Source of the DNA: JABDIY01 sp963751955
GTDB taxonomy: Bacteria; Actinomycetota; Acidimicrobiia; Acidimicrobiales; SZUA-35
NCBI GenBank assembly: GCA_963751955.1
Contig: CAVVWM010000009.1
Location: 186,001-250,000, forward strand
Direction of reading: 5' to 3'
Length of the DNA: 64,000 nt
Positions 17,122 through 26,983 of this stretch are shown in pieces (the stretch's first letter is position 1; each line of letters opens with the position of its first letter). Made by a program: the position numbers and the translations under genes. The notes under the pieces were generated by a model, which was not told the DNA's origin, searched no databases, and saw nothing but the letters and a program-made list of their open reading frames with translations.

Positions 17122-20100
17122 TCAACCGACCCGGTTGGAGTACTCCACGCTCAGAAGGAAGTTACGATATGAGCGCCTGGAGCGAGTCGGCCCTGCGCCG
17201 GCGATCTCGCCGACCCAGAAGGCGAAGCCGGCCGGGTCCGGGGCCCGGTCGAGCATGCCCCTGTAGGTCATGATGACGTCCACGGCCGGGGTCGAGTTCC
17301 GAATGAATTCCAGCGATTCGGAGAACGCCACCATCAGGTCACCTCGAGTGACCCCGGGCCGCTGGATCCGGTCGACCCAGAACGTGAACCCGTCGATGTC
17401 CGGTGAACGGAGCAGGACGTTGTTGTAGACCAGGGCGATGAACTGGGCGTCGTTCAGGTTGCCGTAGGTGTTCCCGAACTCGTCGGAGTTGGCGAAGTCG
17501 GCCGCGATGTTGTTGAGCCGCCGCCGTTGCGGACGCCTCCGGTCCAGTAGTCGAAGCCGGCCCGATCGGGCGACCGGTCGAAGAACGCCAGGTAGAGACG
17601 AGCGATCGCTCGCCGCGGCCGGAACTCCGGTGAGATCATGAAGCTTTCGATCAGGATTGGACCTTCATTGCGATCGGCTCCCAGTATTCCCTTCCAGTAC
17701 GCGAGGCCAGCCGGGTCAGGTGGGCGGCCCAGGAAGTCGGCGTACTGCTGGGTCAGGAGGTCCTCGGCGGAATCAAATGGCGAGAACACTGTTTCGGCTT
17801 TGAAGCTAGAGGACTCCCCGGCCAGGCTCTTGCCGCCCGAGTTGATCGCCCGGACCTGAGCGACGTATGTCCCTGGTTCGATGTCGGCCAGGACGACGGA
17901 CCGGGTACCGCTGCTCACAGTCTCCACGACCGTTCCGACCGTCACTTCGTATCCGGTGAGAGCGGTGTTGCCCACCGACAGTGGCGGATCCCACGTGATA
18001 GTGACCGTTTGGAAGTTCGCCGATCCGGACACATTGGTGGGCGCCGACGGAGCGGTGGAGCCAACCTCCACATTCACTGCCGCTCCTGCGCCTAGCCCTT
18101 GACCGTTTCTGGCCGAAACAACAACCGTGTAGATCGCCGGCGAGCGGCCGTCGAAGCGAACCGAGCTGGTTTCGGCGCCGACGTCTTGGGTCTCCAGAAC
18201 TGAACCGTTCAGTTCGAGCCGAATCGAGTATCCAGTGAGGGTCAGATTGCCGTTCGACGCAGGCGGTGCCCAGGTCGCGATCACCGAGGACCCGTCGGCA
18301 GCGGCGGCAAGGTTCCGAGGCGCAGACGGTGTGGAGAACACTGAGAACTCGAGGCTTGTTCCTGTTGGGCCCGGACCAGCGGAGTTGGTGGCCGTCACCG
18401 ATGCCGTGTAGTTCCCGGCACCGACAGCAAACTCAGCTGAGATGGTTGAGACCGTCTGTGACGCGCCGTTGGACAGTGACACGGTGTAGCTGAGGGCAGG
18501 ATCACCACCATCGTCGGGTCGATTCCAACTCACACTCACCGTTTGCCCACTGACCGACGCAGTCACACTCCCAGGTACACCGGGCGGCACGATCGGCACC
18601 TCGATGGTGAATGACTCCGGACCTGCTGCGTTACCAGTGCCCACACCGTTGATGGCCGCCACCGTGACGGTGTAGGTGCCAGGAGACAGATTAGGGAACG
18701 AAGCCGGCGACGAAGACACCGTGCTCACCGACCCATTCAGATTCACCTGATAACCGGTGATGGGCGAACCATTGTCCGCCGGCGCAATCCACGAAACCGC
18801 AACACCCAGTCCGGTCGCAGTAGCTGTTAGATCACTTGGCGTACCAGGCAAAGCGGCAGGAGCTTGCACCGTGACCGAGTTCGTGTTTGCACTCCCACCC
18901 TCACCAGCCAGATTCGAGGCTGTGATCGTGGCCGTGTAACTACCGGCGGGAACATCAGAGAACGAAACGGAGGTCCCCGTCGTGCTCTGCGGAGTCAACG
19001 CACCCAAGGTGATCTCATAGGTGATGTTCGGATCGCCACCATCATCAGCAGGAGCAGACCACGACACCGTCACCGTCTGGTCTGCGACAGTGGCCGATGG
19101 ACCCTGTGGAGCACTGGGCGTTCCGATGGGAGCATCCACAGGAAACGAAGCACTCTGACCAGCAGCCGACGTGCCACCCGTATTCGACGCCCTTACCTCG
19201 GCGACATAGGAGCCCGGCGCCACATCGTTGAAGGTGATTTGGGTCGACTCCGTATCGCCGGACTCTGCGCCGAATGACACCAGATACAGGATGTCCGGAT
19301 CGCCACCATCATCAGCCGACCCAGTCCACGACACAGTCACCGACTGACCAGACACATCAACCAACACACCCGTAGGCGCCGACGGAGCCGACACCGGCGA
19401 ATCCACCGTAAACGAAGCACTCTGACCAGCAGCCGACGTGCCACCGGAGTTTCTCGCCGTGACACTCGCCGTATACGTTCCCGGTGTCACATCTGGAAAC
19501 GAGGACGACGTCCCCTGCGTCGAACCAAACTCCGAACCAAACGACACGTCGTAGGTGATATTCGAATCGCCACCATCATCAGCCGACCCAGTCCACGACA
19601 CAGTCACCGACTGACCAGACACATCAACCAACACACCCGAAGGCGCAGACGGAGCCGACACCGGCGAATCCACCGTAAACGAAGCACTCTGACCAGCAGC
19701 CGACGTGCCACCGGAGTTTCTCGCCGTGACACTCGCCGTATACGTTCCCGGTGTCACATCTGGAAACGAGGACGACGTCCCCTGCGTCGAACCAAACTCC
19801 GAACCAAACGACACGTCGTAGGTGATATTCGAATCGCCACCATCATCAGCCGACCCAGTCCACGACACAGTCACCGACTGACCAGACACATCAACCAACA
19901 CACCCGAAGGCGCCGACGGAGCCGACACCGGCGAATCCACCGTAAACGAAGCACTCTGACCAGCAGCCGACGTGCCACCCGTATTCGACGCCCTTACCTC
20001 GGCGACATAGGAGCCCGGCGCCACATCGTTGAAGGTGATTTGGGTCGACTCCGTATCGCCGGACTCTACGCCGAATGACACCAGATACAGGATGTCCGGA

Positions 20101-20543
20101 TCGCCACCATCATCAGCCGACCCAGTCCACGACACCGTCACCGACTGACCAGACACATCCGCAGTGATGTTGGCCGGAACGCTCGGTGTGGTAGCGATCG
20201 TGGCCGAGCCGGAGGATCCGGGGCCTGTTCCATCAGTGTTCACGGCTGAAACGGTGATGGTGTAATCGCCAACACCCAAGCCGGTGAAGGATGCATTCGT
20301 TACGGTCACGGTTGTGCTGTCGGAGGCCGAGCCCGAGAGGGTCACCTCGTATTCGTCGATACCGACACCACCATCGTCGGTCGGCGGGGTCCACGACGCC
20401 GACACCGAGTCTGTTCCAGCGGTCACGTCTAGACCTACCACCGCCCCCGGGGCGGCTGCCGCGACGGGGGCTGCCCCGAAGATTACGAGTACTGCGGCCA
20501 TGAACGGTATGAAGAACCGTTGGATTGGACTGAACTTGAACAC
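17122..20543 (-). pseudogene. large secreted fibronectin-III/DUF4214 surface protein (3' frameshifts)
   Basis: From GTG 20543 the protein has a signal peptide (AAVLVIFGAAPVAAAAPG), then about nine or ten fibronectin type III domains recognisable by the phrase VTVSWTGSADDGGD and variants, and a C-terminal tandem of DUF4214 units (FLGRPPDPAGLAYWKGIL; FFDRSPDRAGFDYWTGGV; LLRSPDIDGFTFWVDRI; MLDRAPDPAGFAFWVGEI). The first frame stops at 17454 after an indel near 17520; another frame carries the remaining DUF4214 units to 17122, with a further compensating pair near 17199 and 17162. The whole product would be about 1,140 residues. It is probably displayed on the cell surface, for adhesion or as a scaffold. 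Confidence 0.78.
19130..20170 (-). repeat. four 267-bp tandem repeats inside the fn3 gene
   Basis: The phrase GAAGCACTCTGACCAGCAGC (plus strand) occurs at 19147, 19414, 19681 and 19948, exactly 267 bases apart, one fibronectin-III domain (89 residues) each. The two middle units are almost identical at DNA level; the outer two share a variant core (VESGDTESTQITFNDVAPGS-like). This points to recent tandem duplication or gene conversion. Confidence 0.9.
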
Positions 20544-20558
20544 GGTGGGTGTCTCCGG

Positions 20559-21863
20559 TTAGCTGATGCGGCTGCGATAGACGCCGCTGTCAAAGATCTC
20601 TTGTATGAGGGCCAGACGACTGGATGGGCTGGCACCTATGGCGTTCAACCACCGTTGGAACTCCTGCGCAGTGGGACTCCTATCCAACATGGCGTTGTAG
20701 ATAGCTGCGATTTGAACGGCGGGATTGCTATTCCGCACGAACTCAGCGGAGTCGGAGAACAGCACCATCATCTGGCCACGTGTCAGACCGCCCCGCAGTT
20801 GGCGGGTCCAGTAGTTGAAACCGGCCGCATCGGGTGTGCGAATCAGAACGTTGTTGTACACGAGCGCCACGAAGTCCCGATCCGACAACGATCCGTACGT
20901 GAGCCTGAACTCTGCTGAGGCCGAGAACGAGTCAGAAACGGCGTTCAGCGACTTGCCGTCTCTCTTCAACACGTCAACCCAGTAGTTGAGACCACCGTTG
21001 TCTGGCAGCCGGTTGAAGTACGCCAAATACAGCCGGATCGCCTGATACGAGGGCAAGAACTCGGGCGCTCCCATCATTGCTTCGATGACGGCAGGACCGT
21101 TGGAGCCGTCGGCCGCGGTCTGGGACAACCAGAACTGACGGCCGACGTTGTCGGCGCTTCGGCTGAACAGGTCTTCGTACTGTCGATCGACGAAGATGCG
21201 GGAATTGCGGAACGGACCGACCGTTGGTTCGGGCGGGCCTGCGATATCAACCCGGGACGACGCCGCTGGTCCTTCACCTACCTTGTTGATTGCGGACAGG
21301 TAGATGGTGTGATTGCCAGGGTCGAAGTCTTCCAGGACCGTGGATCGATCTCGAGATCCGAGCCGTCGCACGAAATTGGGTTCGACTCGCAGCACATAAC
21401 TCGTGATGGCGGTTCCGCCGCTGTCCTTGGGATTTCTCCATTTCACCACGATCGAGCCTTGGTCATCGACCGAGGTTTGCAGATCTCGAACGGCGCTCGG
21501 GGCGGTGAGGTCCTCACCGATTCGAACCTGGTTCGATCGACCCCAGGGACCCCAACCGTGTTTGTTCCGAGCGCTGACTTCGGCCGAGTACAACCCATCA
21601 TCGAGGTTCTTGATCCGGAGTTCACGTTTGGTTCCCACGCTGTAGGTGCGACCGTTCACTCGCACCCGGTATTCCTTGATGCTGGCGTCGCCATCGTCGG
21701 CCGGTTTGTCGTAGGTCACCTCCAGGTCGTCGCCGGACCTGACACGCAGCCGGATATCGGTGGGCACAGAAGGTGTGGTCTCGGCGCTTACCGGAGGCGC
21801 GAGGAGCACGATCAGGAGCAGTGCAAAAATCGGTACTCGCGCCAGAACTCGCCAAGTTCTCAT
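20559..21863 (-). CDS. secreted fibronectin-III/DUF4214 protein
   Basis: The start is ATG 21863, with GGAGGAC just upstream; a GTG four codons earlier is less likely. The product of about 434 residues has a signal peptide (FALLLIVLLAPPVSAET), two fibronectin-III domains (IKEYRVRVNGRTYSVG; TAITSYVLRVEPNFV), and then three or four DUF4214 units (LFSRSADNVGRQFWLSQ; YFNRLPDNGGLNYWVDVL; LIRTPDAAGFNYWTRQL; MLDRSPTAQEFQRWLNAI). It lies 15 bases upstream of the larger fn3 gene on the same strand, so the two form a unit. Export and surface display are inferred. Confidence 0.85.
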   Translation of the reverse strand: MRTWRVLARVPIFALLLIVLLAPPVSAETTPSVPTDIRLRVRSGDDLEVTYDKPADDGDASIKEYRVRVNGRTYSVGTKRELRIKNLDDGLYSAEVSARNKHGWGPWGRSNQVRIGEDLTAPSAVRDLQTSVDDQGSIVVKWRNPKDSGGTAITSYVLRVEPNFVRRLGSRDRSTVLEDFDPGNHTIYLSAINKVGEGPAASSRVDIAGPPEPTVGPFRNSRIFVDRQYEDLFSRSADNVGRQFWLSQTAADGSNGPAVIEAMMGAPEFLPSYQAIRLYLAYFNRLPDNGGLNYWVDVLKRDGKSLNAVSDSFSASAEFRLTYGSLSDRDFVALVYNNVLIRTPDAAGFNYWTRQLRGGLTRGQMMVLFSDSAEFVRNSNPAVQIAAIYNAMLDRSPTAQEFQRWLNAIGASPSSRLALIQEIFDSGVYRSRIS

Positions 21864-21920
21864 TAGTCCTCCCACCGCGGCATCGCCTCGCAGCCGTCGA
21901 TCAATGGTAGGTCCTGTGGG

Positions 21921-24899
21921 CTAGTCGAGCCACTGACGGGGCTGCGCGAGGGGTGATTTCACCCAAGGATTACCACCGCCCGCGCGCATCACAACACGAT
22001 TCCGTACTTCGCCCGGTATCTGATCGCGACCATCGGTTCCCGGACCGCAGCTGGCGGTGCCCAACCCGGCGTGGGCCCCGTCGATCCGTACCACGGTCGA
22101 GGTTCGCCACTTGATCTCGTGGTGATGGGTTGCGGCCGAGATGTCCTCATGTCGGGCGTGCAGCATCGAGACGTCGAATCGGGGACTACCCAGAATCAGC
22201 AACCCCCCGGCTGAATCGGCCGAGTTGCCATCGTGAATTCGGGCCCACCGCACGTCGGTGTGATTGCCCGATTCTTGGGGCCGCGTATAGGCGAAGTAGT
22301 TGGCGGCTGCGGTCGTGGAGTACTCAGCCAGCAATTCGCCGCCGACCCGGTCGCGATAGGTCTCGTGGGGCCCGGGACCGAACCACGTCAGGTGGTCAAA
22401 GCCGTGTTCGAGTTCGAGTTCGAGGCCAAGCCGCTGGTAAGGCGGCACGACACCGACAGGGGCCGTTTGGAAGTCGACACCGAGATCACCATTCGGCGCC
22501 ACGTTCCAGGTGATGCGGACGATGAGGCGGTTGGCGAAGGAAAGCTCCACCACCAGCCCTGTGTGATCGATCGTCATCGGTTTGTGGATGCTCGGTTCGG
22601 GGTTCACCAGCCCTAGTTCGGTGAGGCGTGTCAACATCTGCTCGTCGCCGGAGAAGCTCCGGTCGTTGTCGGTTCCGGCCCGGCCGATGCCGATCCGGCT
22701 CCACATCAGAGGCAACTCCTCTCCACCGAGTGTGAGGGCGGTTGGGCGGCCATCCGGCGCGATCACCGCCAGGGTGTTGCCGCCGGTAAGGACTGCGCCG
22801 CCGTCAGAGCTCAGTTCAATCGAGGTTTCTCCGTCGGACTTGGCCGGCCGACCCGAGGTTGTTGCTCTCCCGGCGGGAAGGAACAGCTCATCAGTAGCAC
22901 GTTCCACACCGTCGGGGTCGATGGCACCGAGCACGATACGAACGTCGGTAAGCGAGGAATCGATCCGTGACAGCTCAATCGGTAGTTCGATTTGTTTCAC
23001 TTCGTGGGGGCGTACGGCCGGAGCCGAAATCGCACCGGCAGCCATTTCGGAATCGCCGGCGTAGATCGTCCACGTGATGTCCCATCCGGCCAGTGACATG
23101 TGATCCAGCCGATTGTGAACAGTGACCGCGCCCATCCCCACGTCGGCAAGGCGGAAGTGAACCGGTCGGTACACCCATCTCACGTGGGCAAGGGCGGGGT
23201 GGGCGGATCGGTCGGCGTTCACGAGCCCATTGATGTTGAAGTTCGCATCATTGGGTGTGTCACCGAAGTCGCCTCCGTAGGCCCACCACTGGGTTCCATC
23301 GGGTTCGGTACGGCGGATCCCCTGATCGACCCAATCCCAGATGAACCCGCCCTGAAGCCTCGGGGTCGAGTAGATCAGGTCCCAGTAGCGGTGCAGACCT
23401 CCGTTGCTATTACCCATGGCGTGGCTGTACTCACACATCACGACCGGTCGCTCATCGGCACGCGAGGACAGTTGTTCCAGTTCGGCCAGGCTGGGGTACA
23501 GCGGCCCGATCAGGTCGACGAGTTCGTCGTGCTCGGCCGGGTTGTAGGCCACGGGTCGGCTGGGATCGAGCTCTCGTAGTTCCTCCGCCATGCGCCGGTG
23601 ATGTGGTCCGAAACCGGACTCGTTACCCAGTGACCACACCACAACACAGGGATGATTCCGGTCCCGCAATCCCATCCGTTTGGCCCTGGCCATGAACGAC
23701 GCAGCGAACTCGGGATCGAAGCTGGGATTGATGGGGTGCTCCACAAGCGCATGAGATTCGACGTTGGCCTCGTCATAGACGTAGAACCCCATCTCGTCAC
23801 ACATCGTGTAGAAACGTTCGTCGTTGGGGTAATGGGCGGTCCGGATCGCATTCACATTGCTGTCCTTGAGCAGCTGGAGGTCGGCCCTGAGGTCGGCGTC
23901 CGACTGGTGCCGTCCGTTGTCGGGGTCGTGTTCGTGGCGGTTGACGCCTCGGAACGTGATCGGGTTTCGGTTGACGAGCATCTTTCCTGCGGCAATCTCA
24001 ACCGTTCGAATTCCAACACGCATCGTGCGGGCATCGAGCACACGATCGCCGTCGAGGAGCTCGATCTCGAGGTCGTAGAGGTGCGGCGTTTCCGCAGTCC
24101 AGAGCAAGGCGTCCGGGACCGTTTCCTCCAGTTCGACCCTTGAGTCAACAACCGCACCGGACAACTGAACCCCGCCGGTATCACCGCTACGGAGAGTCGC
24201 CCTGACGATACGACCCTCGCCTGCGGTGGTTTCAACCGCCAGGCGCACCCCCGCTTCCACTGCGGCGCGAGCCAACGTCAAGTTTGCGGTTTGGAAGAAG
24301 GCGTCGGTGATGGCTTCGGGGGGTTGGGGATAGAGCCAGATCGAGCGATGAATGCCCGCCATCCACCACATGTCCTGGTCTTCCACCCAGGTGCTCGCCG
24401 ACCAGCGCTGCACTCGCAGGTTCAACAGGTGCTCACCGCCGGCTTCCACGTGATCGGTGAGATCGAACTCGGCGGGCAACCGGCTGTCGGTACTGAATCC
24501 GATGGGATGACCATCCACTGAAACCTCCAGCGTCGACTCCGCTGCGCCGACTCGCAGAATGATTCGCTGGCCGGCCCATTCCTGCGGGATCGACAGGATG
24601 CGGGCGTGATCGGCTCCTTCATCGGAGAGAGGAATGGCCGGATAGCCCTCAATCGAAAAAGGCATCTGCACATTGGTGTAGATCGGGATCCCGTAGCCGT
24701 GCAGAACCCACGATGTCGGCAAGTTGAGCGAGCTGCTGGGCAGACGGTCCGAAGGTGTAGGCGGGGCCTCACCCTCCCAGTACTGGAACGACCAGTCACC
24801 ATCGAGACATATGGCCTCGGGCGGTACACCCAGACCGTGCATCCGCAGCCGCCCGTGTTGCACACGAGCGGGGTCACGGTGGTCAAAGCCTGGATTCAT
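21921..24899 (-). CDS. lacZ: GH2 beta-galactosidase, LacZ type
   Basis: The 992-residue product matches full-length LacZ-type enzymes in size and domain order: sugar-binding jelly roll, two Ig-like domains around the TIM barrel, and a C-terminal small-chain domain (LTWFGPGPHETYRDR). Active-site features are NAIRTAHYPND, the acid/base Glu in VVWSLGNESGFGPHH, and the nucleophile Glu in VMCEYSHAMGNSNG. WDWVDQG is also conserved. No signal peptide is seen, so it acts in the cytoplasm on imported beta-galactosides. It is divergent from the proline-rich gene, and no transporter is next to it. Confidence 0.93.
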   Translation of the reverse strand: MNPGFDHRDPARVQHGRLRMHGLGVPPEAICLDGDWSFQYWEGEAPPTPSDRLPSSSLNLPTSWVLHGYGIPIYTNVQMPFSIEGYPAIPLSDEGADHARILSIPQEWAGQRIILRVGAAESTLEVSVDGHPIGFSTDSRLPAEFDLTDHVEAGGEHLLNLRVQRWSASTWVEDQDMWWMAGIHRSIWLYPQPPEAITDAFFQTANLTLARAAVEAGVRLAVETTAGEGRIVRATLRSGDTGGVQLSGAVVDSRVELEETVPDALLWTAETPHLYDLEIELLDGDRVLDARTMRVGIRTVEIAAGKMLVNRNPITFRGVNRHEHDPDNGRHQSDADLRADLQLLKDSNVNAIRTAHYPNDERFYTMCDEMGFYVYDEANVESHALVEHPINPSFDPEFAASFMARAKRMGLRDRNHPCVVVWSLGNESGFGPHHRRMAEELRELDPSRPVAYNPAEHDELVDLIGPLYPSLAELEQLSSRADERPVVMCEYSHAMGNSNGGLHRYWDLIYSTPRLQGGFIWDWVDQGIRRTEPDGTQWWAYGGDFGDTPNDANFNINGLVNADRSAHPALAHVRWVYRPVHFRLADVGMGAVTVHNRLDHMSLAGWDITWTIYAGDSEMAAGAISAPAVRPHEVKQIELPIELSRIDSSLTDVRIVLGAIDPDGVERATDELFLPAGRATTSGRPAKSDGETSIELSSDGGAVLTGGNTLAVIAPDGRPTALTLGGEELPLMWSRIGIGRAGTDNDRSFSGDEQMLTRLTELGLVNPEPSIHKPMTIDHTGLVVELSFANRLIVRITWNVAPNGDLGVDFQTAPVGVVPPYQRLGLELELEHGFDHLTWFGPGPHETYRDRVGGELLAEYSTTAAANYFAYTRPQESGNHTDVRWARIHDGNSADSAGGLLILGSPRFDVSMLHARHEDISAATHHHEIKWRTSTVVRIDGAHAGLGTASCGPGTDGRDQIPGEVRNRVVMRAGGGNPWVKSPLAQPRQWLD

Positions 24900-24940
24900 T
24901 GACTGAATCTAGGCGACGTGGGCCTCCTAGAGTATTTGAC

Positions 24941-25594
24941 ATGCAGCAGGGAGCGATGATCATCCCGGGCTCAGGCCATGTGTTGGTGGTCGGCCCGTTT
25001 GCGATGGTGCTTTCGGGAAGCGCCGGCGACGCTCAGGCCGCCGATGCTGCCTTCACTGCCATTGCTGCTCGACGAGGCTGGACCTTTGAAACTGTCGCTG
25101 ATGCACTTCAGGAGCTTGTCGTTACCCGAGATCTGGCTGGCGTTGCCGCTGTTCTGACCGCTGGGACCGATCCAGTGGTGTTCGTCTTCGACGAAGCGAT
25201 GGCCATCTATGACGGCTCGGCCCATGGCGGGGCAGGTCGGGACGAATGGGTCACCGACATGGTGTTGGGGCAGAACCTCGAACTTCGCCTTGCCGGGCAG
25301 TCCACGATGCCACCCCAACACGGGACCTCACTGCGCGATGGTCTCGTTCCCGGGGCCGGTCTCAGCCTTGAACTGGCGCTGGTTCCCGCTCCGACACAGA
25401 CGGTGCCACCGCCCATTTACAATTCGCCTCCCCCGCCCTCCTTTGGTGCCGGTTGGGGCGCCGGGCCGTTGGCTCAATACGGCCATCAGCCGCCGCCCCC
25501 GACCCAGCGAACGCCGCCTCCGCCTCACCGGAGCGCCGGACGCGACGCACCGGGACGGGTCCACAACAGCCCACCACCGTCGCCTCCCGCATGA
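24941..25594 (+). CDS. hypothetical protein with proline-rich tail
   Basis: The start is placed at ATG 24941; GTG-type starts further upstream would overlap the beta-galactosidase start, and ATG 24956 is also possible. About 140 N-terminal residues form a compact alpha/beta domain (IIPGSGHVLVVGPFAMVLSG; DPVVFVFDEAMAIYDG) that I cannot assign. The C-terminal 75 residues are dominated by proline (PPPPSFGAGWGAG; PPPPTQRTPPPPHRS), a disordered tail of a kind seen in actinobacterial regulatory and secretion-linked proteins. No membrane segment is seen. Confidence 0.6.
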   Translation: MQQGAMIIPGSGHVLVVGPFAMVLSGSAGDAQAADAAFTAIAARRGWTFETVADALQELVVTRDLAGVAAVLTAGTDPVVFVFDEAMAIYDGSAHGGAGRDEWVTDMVLGQNLELRLAGQSTMPPQHGTSLRDGLVPGAGLSLELALVPAPTQTVPPPIYNSPPPPSFGAGWGAGPLAQYGHQPPPPTQRTPPPPHRSAGRDAPGRVHNSPPPSPPA

Positions 25595-25597
25595 GTG

Positions 25598-25612
25598 GGG
25601 GTCAACCCCTTT
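25598..25612. terminator. possible short terminator between convergent genes
   Basis: A GGGG-TCAA-CCCC hairpin followed by TTT lies just after the proline-rich gene and before the end of mazG. The stem is only four or five base pairs, so this is a weak call. Confidence 0.25.
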
Positions 25613-25639
25613 CAGGGCGGGATCTGATGGCTCGCCGAC

Positions 25640-26971
25640 CTAACCCAAGATCCACGCTTCGTTTCGATCGGTGCCTTCAAGTTCCCTGAATCGGTCGCGG
25701 GCCGCAGTTGCGGCCACCCGTAGGGCCCCTTCGGCATCGATGCCGTGCCGGCGAGCCAGCTCGGCCAGAGCCATCAAAGCGGTCGCAATACCCTCGTCGC
25801 TGATCTGGGCGTCCTGAACCTTCAGGCGCAGATCGGCGTCGCTGAGTTCGACCGGCCTGACGGCCAGACCTTTCTTCAGCAGCTTCTCCGTGAAGCTCAG
25901 CGCTGGCAGGCCTGCCGGAATGCCGTCCATTACTGACGCTCGTTGTTTCTCTGCCATCTTGGCCTGCTCCCACGTGGAGAGCACGGCTTCGGCGTCGGCA
26001 GCCACAGCGTCACCGAACACATGCGGGTGCCGCGAAACCAGCTTGTCATGAATTCCCCGGGCGACGTCAGCAATGGTGAATTGGCCAGCCTCGGTTGCAA
26101 GTTCGCAGTGGAACAGGATCTGGAACCACAAATCACCAAGTTCCTCTTCAAGGTCCATGTATCCGCCACCGGTCTCGGTGTTCACCCCATCGAGCGCCTC
26201 GAGCACTTCGTAGGTCTCCTCAAGCAGGTGACGACGCAATGACGCATGCGTTTGTTTCCGGTCCCAGGGGCAGTCGTGTCGCAACCGGTGTACGAGCTCC
26301 ACGCTGCGCATCAGCTCCCCGGCTATCGGAGCGGTGATCTCCGGGATGTACAACGACGTCAGATGATCGGCATTCACTGTCCGGTCGAGATCCGACCACG
26401 CCACCTCGACAACCGCCTGATCGGGGGTACCGAGACGTTTAAGGATCACCGCCCGCTGATCGTCCCCGGCGTCGATGGCGAGTTTGATGTCGCTCAGGAC
26501 CCGGTTGTTGTGGGAGTGGGCAACCAGTACCGGCCCTGACTCCCCCGCCGCAGCCGCGGTGAAGGTGTGGCCGTCGACAAGCCGCACGCCGGTCTCGATC
26601 GGATCGATGCCCAACGCCGCCCACGCCAGGTCGAGAAACGAGACCGCTCCGAGCACGGTGATATCGGCGTCGGCTTCCCGCAGATACTGGACGGTTCGTT
26701 CGAGAACCAGCGGCGAGCCGGGAACGGCGTACAGCACGTCGCCGTGTAACTCATTTGCCGCGATGAGGCGGGAAGCGATTTCGGCGTACACATCATCGAA
26801 GGTGTCGGCTCGTTCGTACACCTCGTCGAAGCTCTCGGCCCCAGCTACCAGGTACGCGGTGGGGTGTTGTGTGGTCCGCACATACCGGACGTCATGGTCG
26901 TCGATGGCGTCGAGGGTCTGGGTGGTGACGAGCCCGGGATCACCCGGCCCGAGCCCCACGATGGTGATCAA
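25640..26971 (-). CDS. mazG: tetrapyrrole methylase-MazG fusion, NTP pyrophosphohydrolase
   Basis: The 443-residue product starts with TTG 26971: the start ITIVGLGPGDPGLVT of the SAM-dependent methylase domain leaves no room for a later codon. Residues 1-210 are the YabN-like tetrapyrrole methylase domain, with GDVLYAVPGSPLVLERT. From about 220 the MazG domain follows: LRHDCPWDRKQTHASLRRHL, EETYEVLEAL and EEELGDLWFQILFH carry the metal-binding EExxE/ExxD pattern. A second MazG-like stretch at the C-terminus is degenerate. It is thought to remove aberrant NTPs. It lies 12 bases downstream of the PPIase gene. Confidence 0.92.
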   Translation of the reverse strand: MITIVGLGPGDPGLVTTQTLDAIDDHDVRYVRTTQHPTAYLVAGAESFDEVYERADTFDDVYAEIASRLIAANELHGDVLYAVPGSPLVLERTVQYLREADADITVLGAVSFLDLAWAALGIDPIETGVRLVDGHTFTAAAAGESGPVLVAHSHNNRVLSDIKLAIDAGDDQRAVILKRLGTPDQAVVEVAWSDLDRTVNADHLTSLYIPEITAPIAGELMRSVELVHRLRHDCPWDRKQTHASLRRHLLEETYEVLEALDGVNTETGGGYMDLEEELGDLWFQILFHCELATEAGQFTIADVARGIHDKLVSRHPHVFGDAVAADAEAVLSTWEQAKMAEKQRASVMDGIPAGLPALSFTEKLLKKGLAVRPVELSDADLRLKVQDAQISDEGIATALMALAELARRHGIDAEGALRVAATAARDRFRELEGTDRNEAWILG

Positions 26972-26983
26972 GACGACCGGGCC

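Noticed and set aside
24422..24886. ORFs on other frames in the beta-galactosidase gene
   Set aside because: High-GC shadow frames inside a well-conserved enzyme.
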